Below, one piece after another: positions 63,788-64,000 of a stretch of DNA of 64,000 bases. The DNA is from Rhizobium brockwellii (lineage in GTDB: Bacteria; Pseudomonadota; Alphaproteobacteria; Rhizobiales; Rhizobiaceae): positions 62,001 through 126,000 of the forward strand of contig NZ_CP053439.1 in the NCBI RefSeq assembly GCF_000769405.2, given 5' to 3'. The position numbers were made by a program, and so were the translations under genes. The notes beneath the pieces were generated by a model. It was not told the origin of the DNA. It searched no databases and worked only from the letters and a program-made list of their open reading frames with translations. Each line of letters begins with the position of its first letter. Position 1 is the first letter of the stretch.

Positions 63788-64000
63788 TCAGAGAAACCGG
63801 CCGTGGCGCTGCAGCACCTCGATCTTGTAGCCATCCGGATCGCTGATGAAGAAGAAGAGACCGAAGAGCTTGTCGTCGCGGTTGAGCTCGACCAGTTCAC
63901 CCGGATTGAGCCCGAGCGTGGACAGCCGCTCTCGCTCGACCGCCACCTCTTCGACCGAGACGGCAAGATGGCCATAGGCATTGCCGAGGTCATAGGGCGC
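63788..64000 (-). CDS. gloA: glyoxalase I-type VOC protein, C-terminal fragment
   Basis: The frame open to the window edge gives the last 70 residues: YDLGNAYGHLAVSVEEV (metal-ligand His), NRDDKLFGLFFFISDPDGYKIEVLQ (metal-ligand Glu) and the stop at 63788. This is the second half of lactoylglutathione lyase. The N-terminus lies beyond the window. It lies 81 bp upstream of the beta-mannosidase gene on the same strand. Confidence 0.78.
   Translation of the reverse strand, partial: APYDLGNAYGHLAVSVEEVAVERERLSTLGLNPGELVELNRDDKLFGLFFFISDPDGYKIEVLQRHGRFL

Noticed and set aside
1..64000. CRISPR array, rRNA operon or prophage
   Set aside because: No regularly spaced repeats, no rRNA-like stretches and no phage structural genes were seen.

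Overview
The window is chromosomal DNA of a Rhizobium-type alphaproteobacterium, most likely of the Rhizobium leguminosarum / R. etli group. The evidence is the high GC content and Rhizobium codon use, the conserved rpmH-rnpA-yidC-engB and argB/dapD/dapE/truA neighbourhoods, a fructose ABC operon closely matching Sinorhizobium frcBCAK, a DUF982 protein, RIME-like palindromic intergenic repeats, and an sRNA locus with the alpha-r14 (NfeR1-type) signature. Species assignment is inference from gene content, not from a search.

Region 1 (1-21.7 kb) is mostly core genome. It holds the end of truA, a membrane protein, dapE and dapD (lysine branch), a LOG-family protein, an EF-hand exported protein, a HAD nucleotidase, ada with an overlapping ICL/PEP-mutase family gene, an alpha-hydroxy-acid oxidase, argB, a sigma / RskA anti-sigma / fasciclin module, an HWE/HisKA_2-type kinase, small stress-type genes with cspA, engB, yidC, rnpA and rpmH, a chemotaxis receptor, a sensor kinase and tRNA-Arg(ACG).

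Region 2 (21.7-33.6 kb) is the most accessory-looking part. It has a less GC-rich intergenic stretch after the tRNA, a SARP/TPR-type regulator with a 72-residue partner of unknown function, DUF982, and several exported proteins of unknown function, one with a SecD P1-head-like C-terminus. It also has a winged-helix-like protein whose 3' end carries inverted repeats, a PmtA-like methyltransferase with a TetR regulator, an aldo/keto reductase, and an unannotated non-coding RNA at about 33.46-33.57 kb. That RNA has three consecutive hairpins, each exposing CCTCCTCCC (anti-Shine-Dalgarno).

Region 3 (33.7-43 kb) has a lipoprotein alpha/beta hydrolase and a three-gene FAD oxidase / SDR / proline-racemase-family operon. 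It also has a GGDEF-EAL gene split by an IS630-family element. The junction is base-exact: removing the element and one TA restores the reading frame.

Region 4 (43-64 kb) is central carbon and nucleotide metabolism. It holds FucU/RbsD, a ROK repressor and divergent frcB-frcC-frcA-frcK (fructose uptake), pyrC, a diguanylate cyclase, a VOC protein, a TetR/DUF1772 pair, pyrE, fructokinase, otsA, pgi, fadD with a palindromic operator, a PRC-barrel protein, a GH2 beta-mannosidase and the end of a glyoxalase gene. Fructose import (frc), phosphorylation (frk) and isomerisation (pgi) form a coherent sugar route. No CRISPR array, prophage or rRNA was seen.
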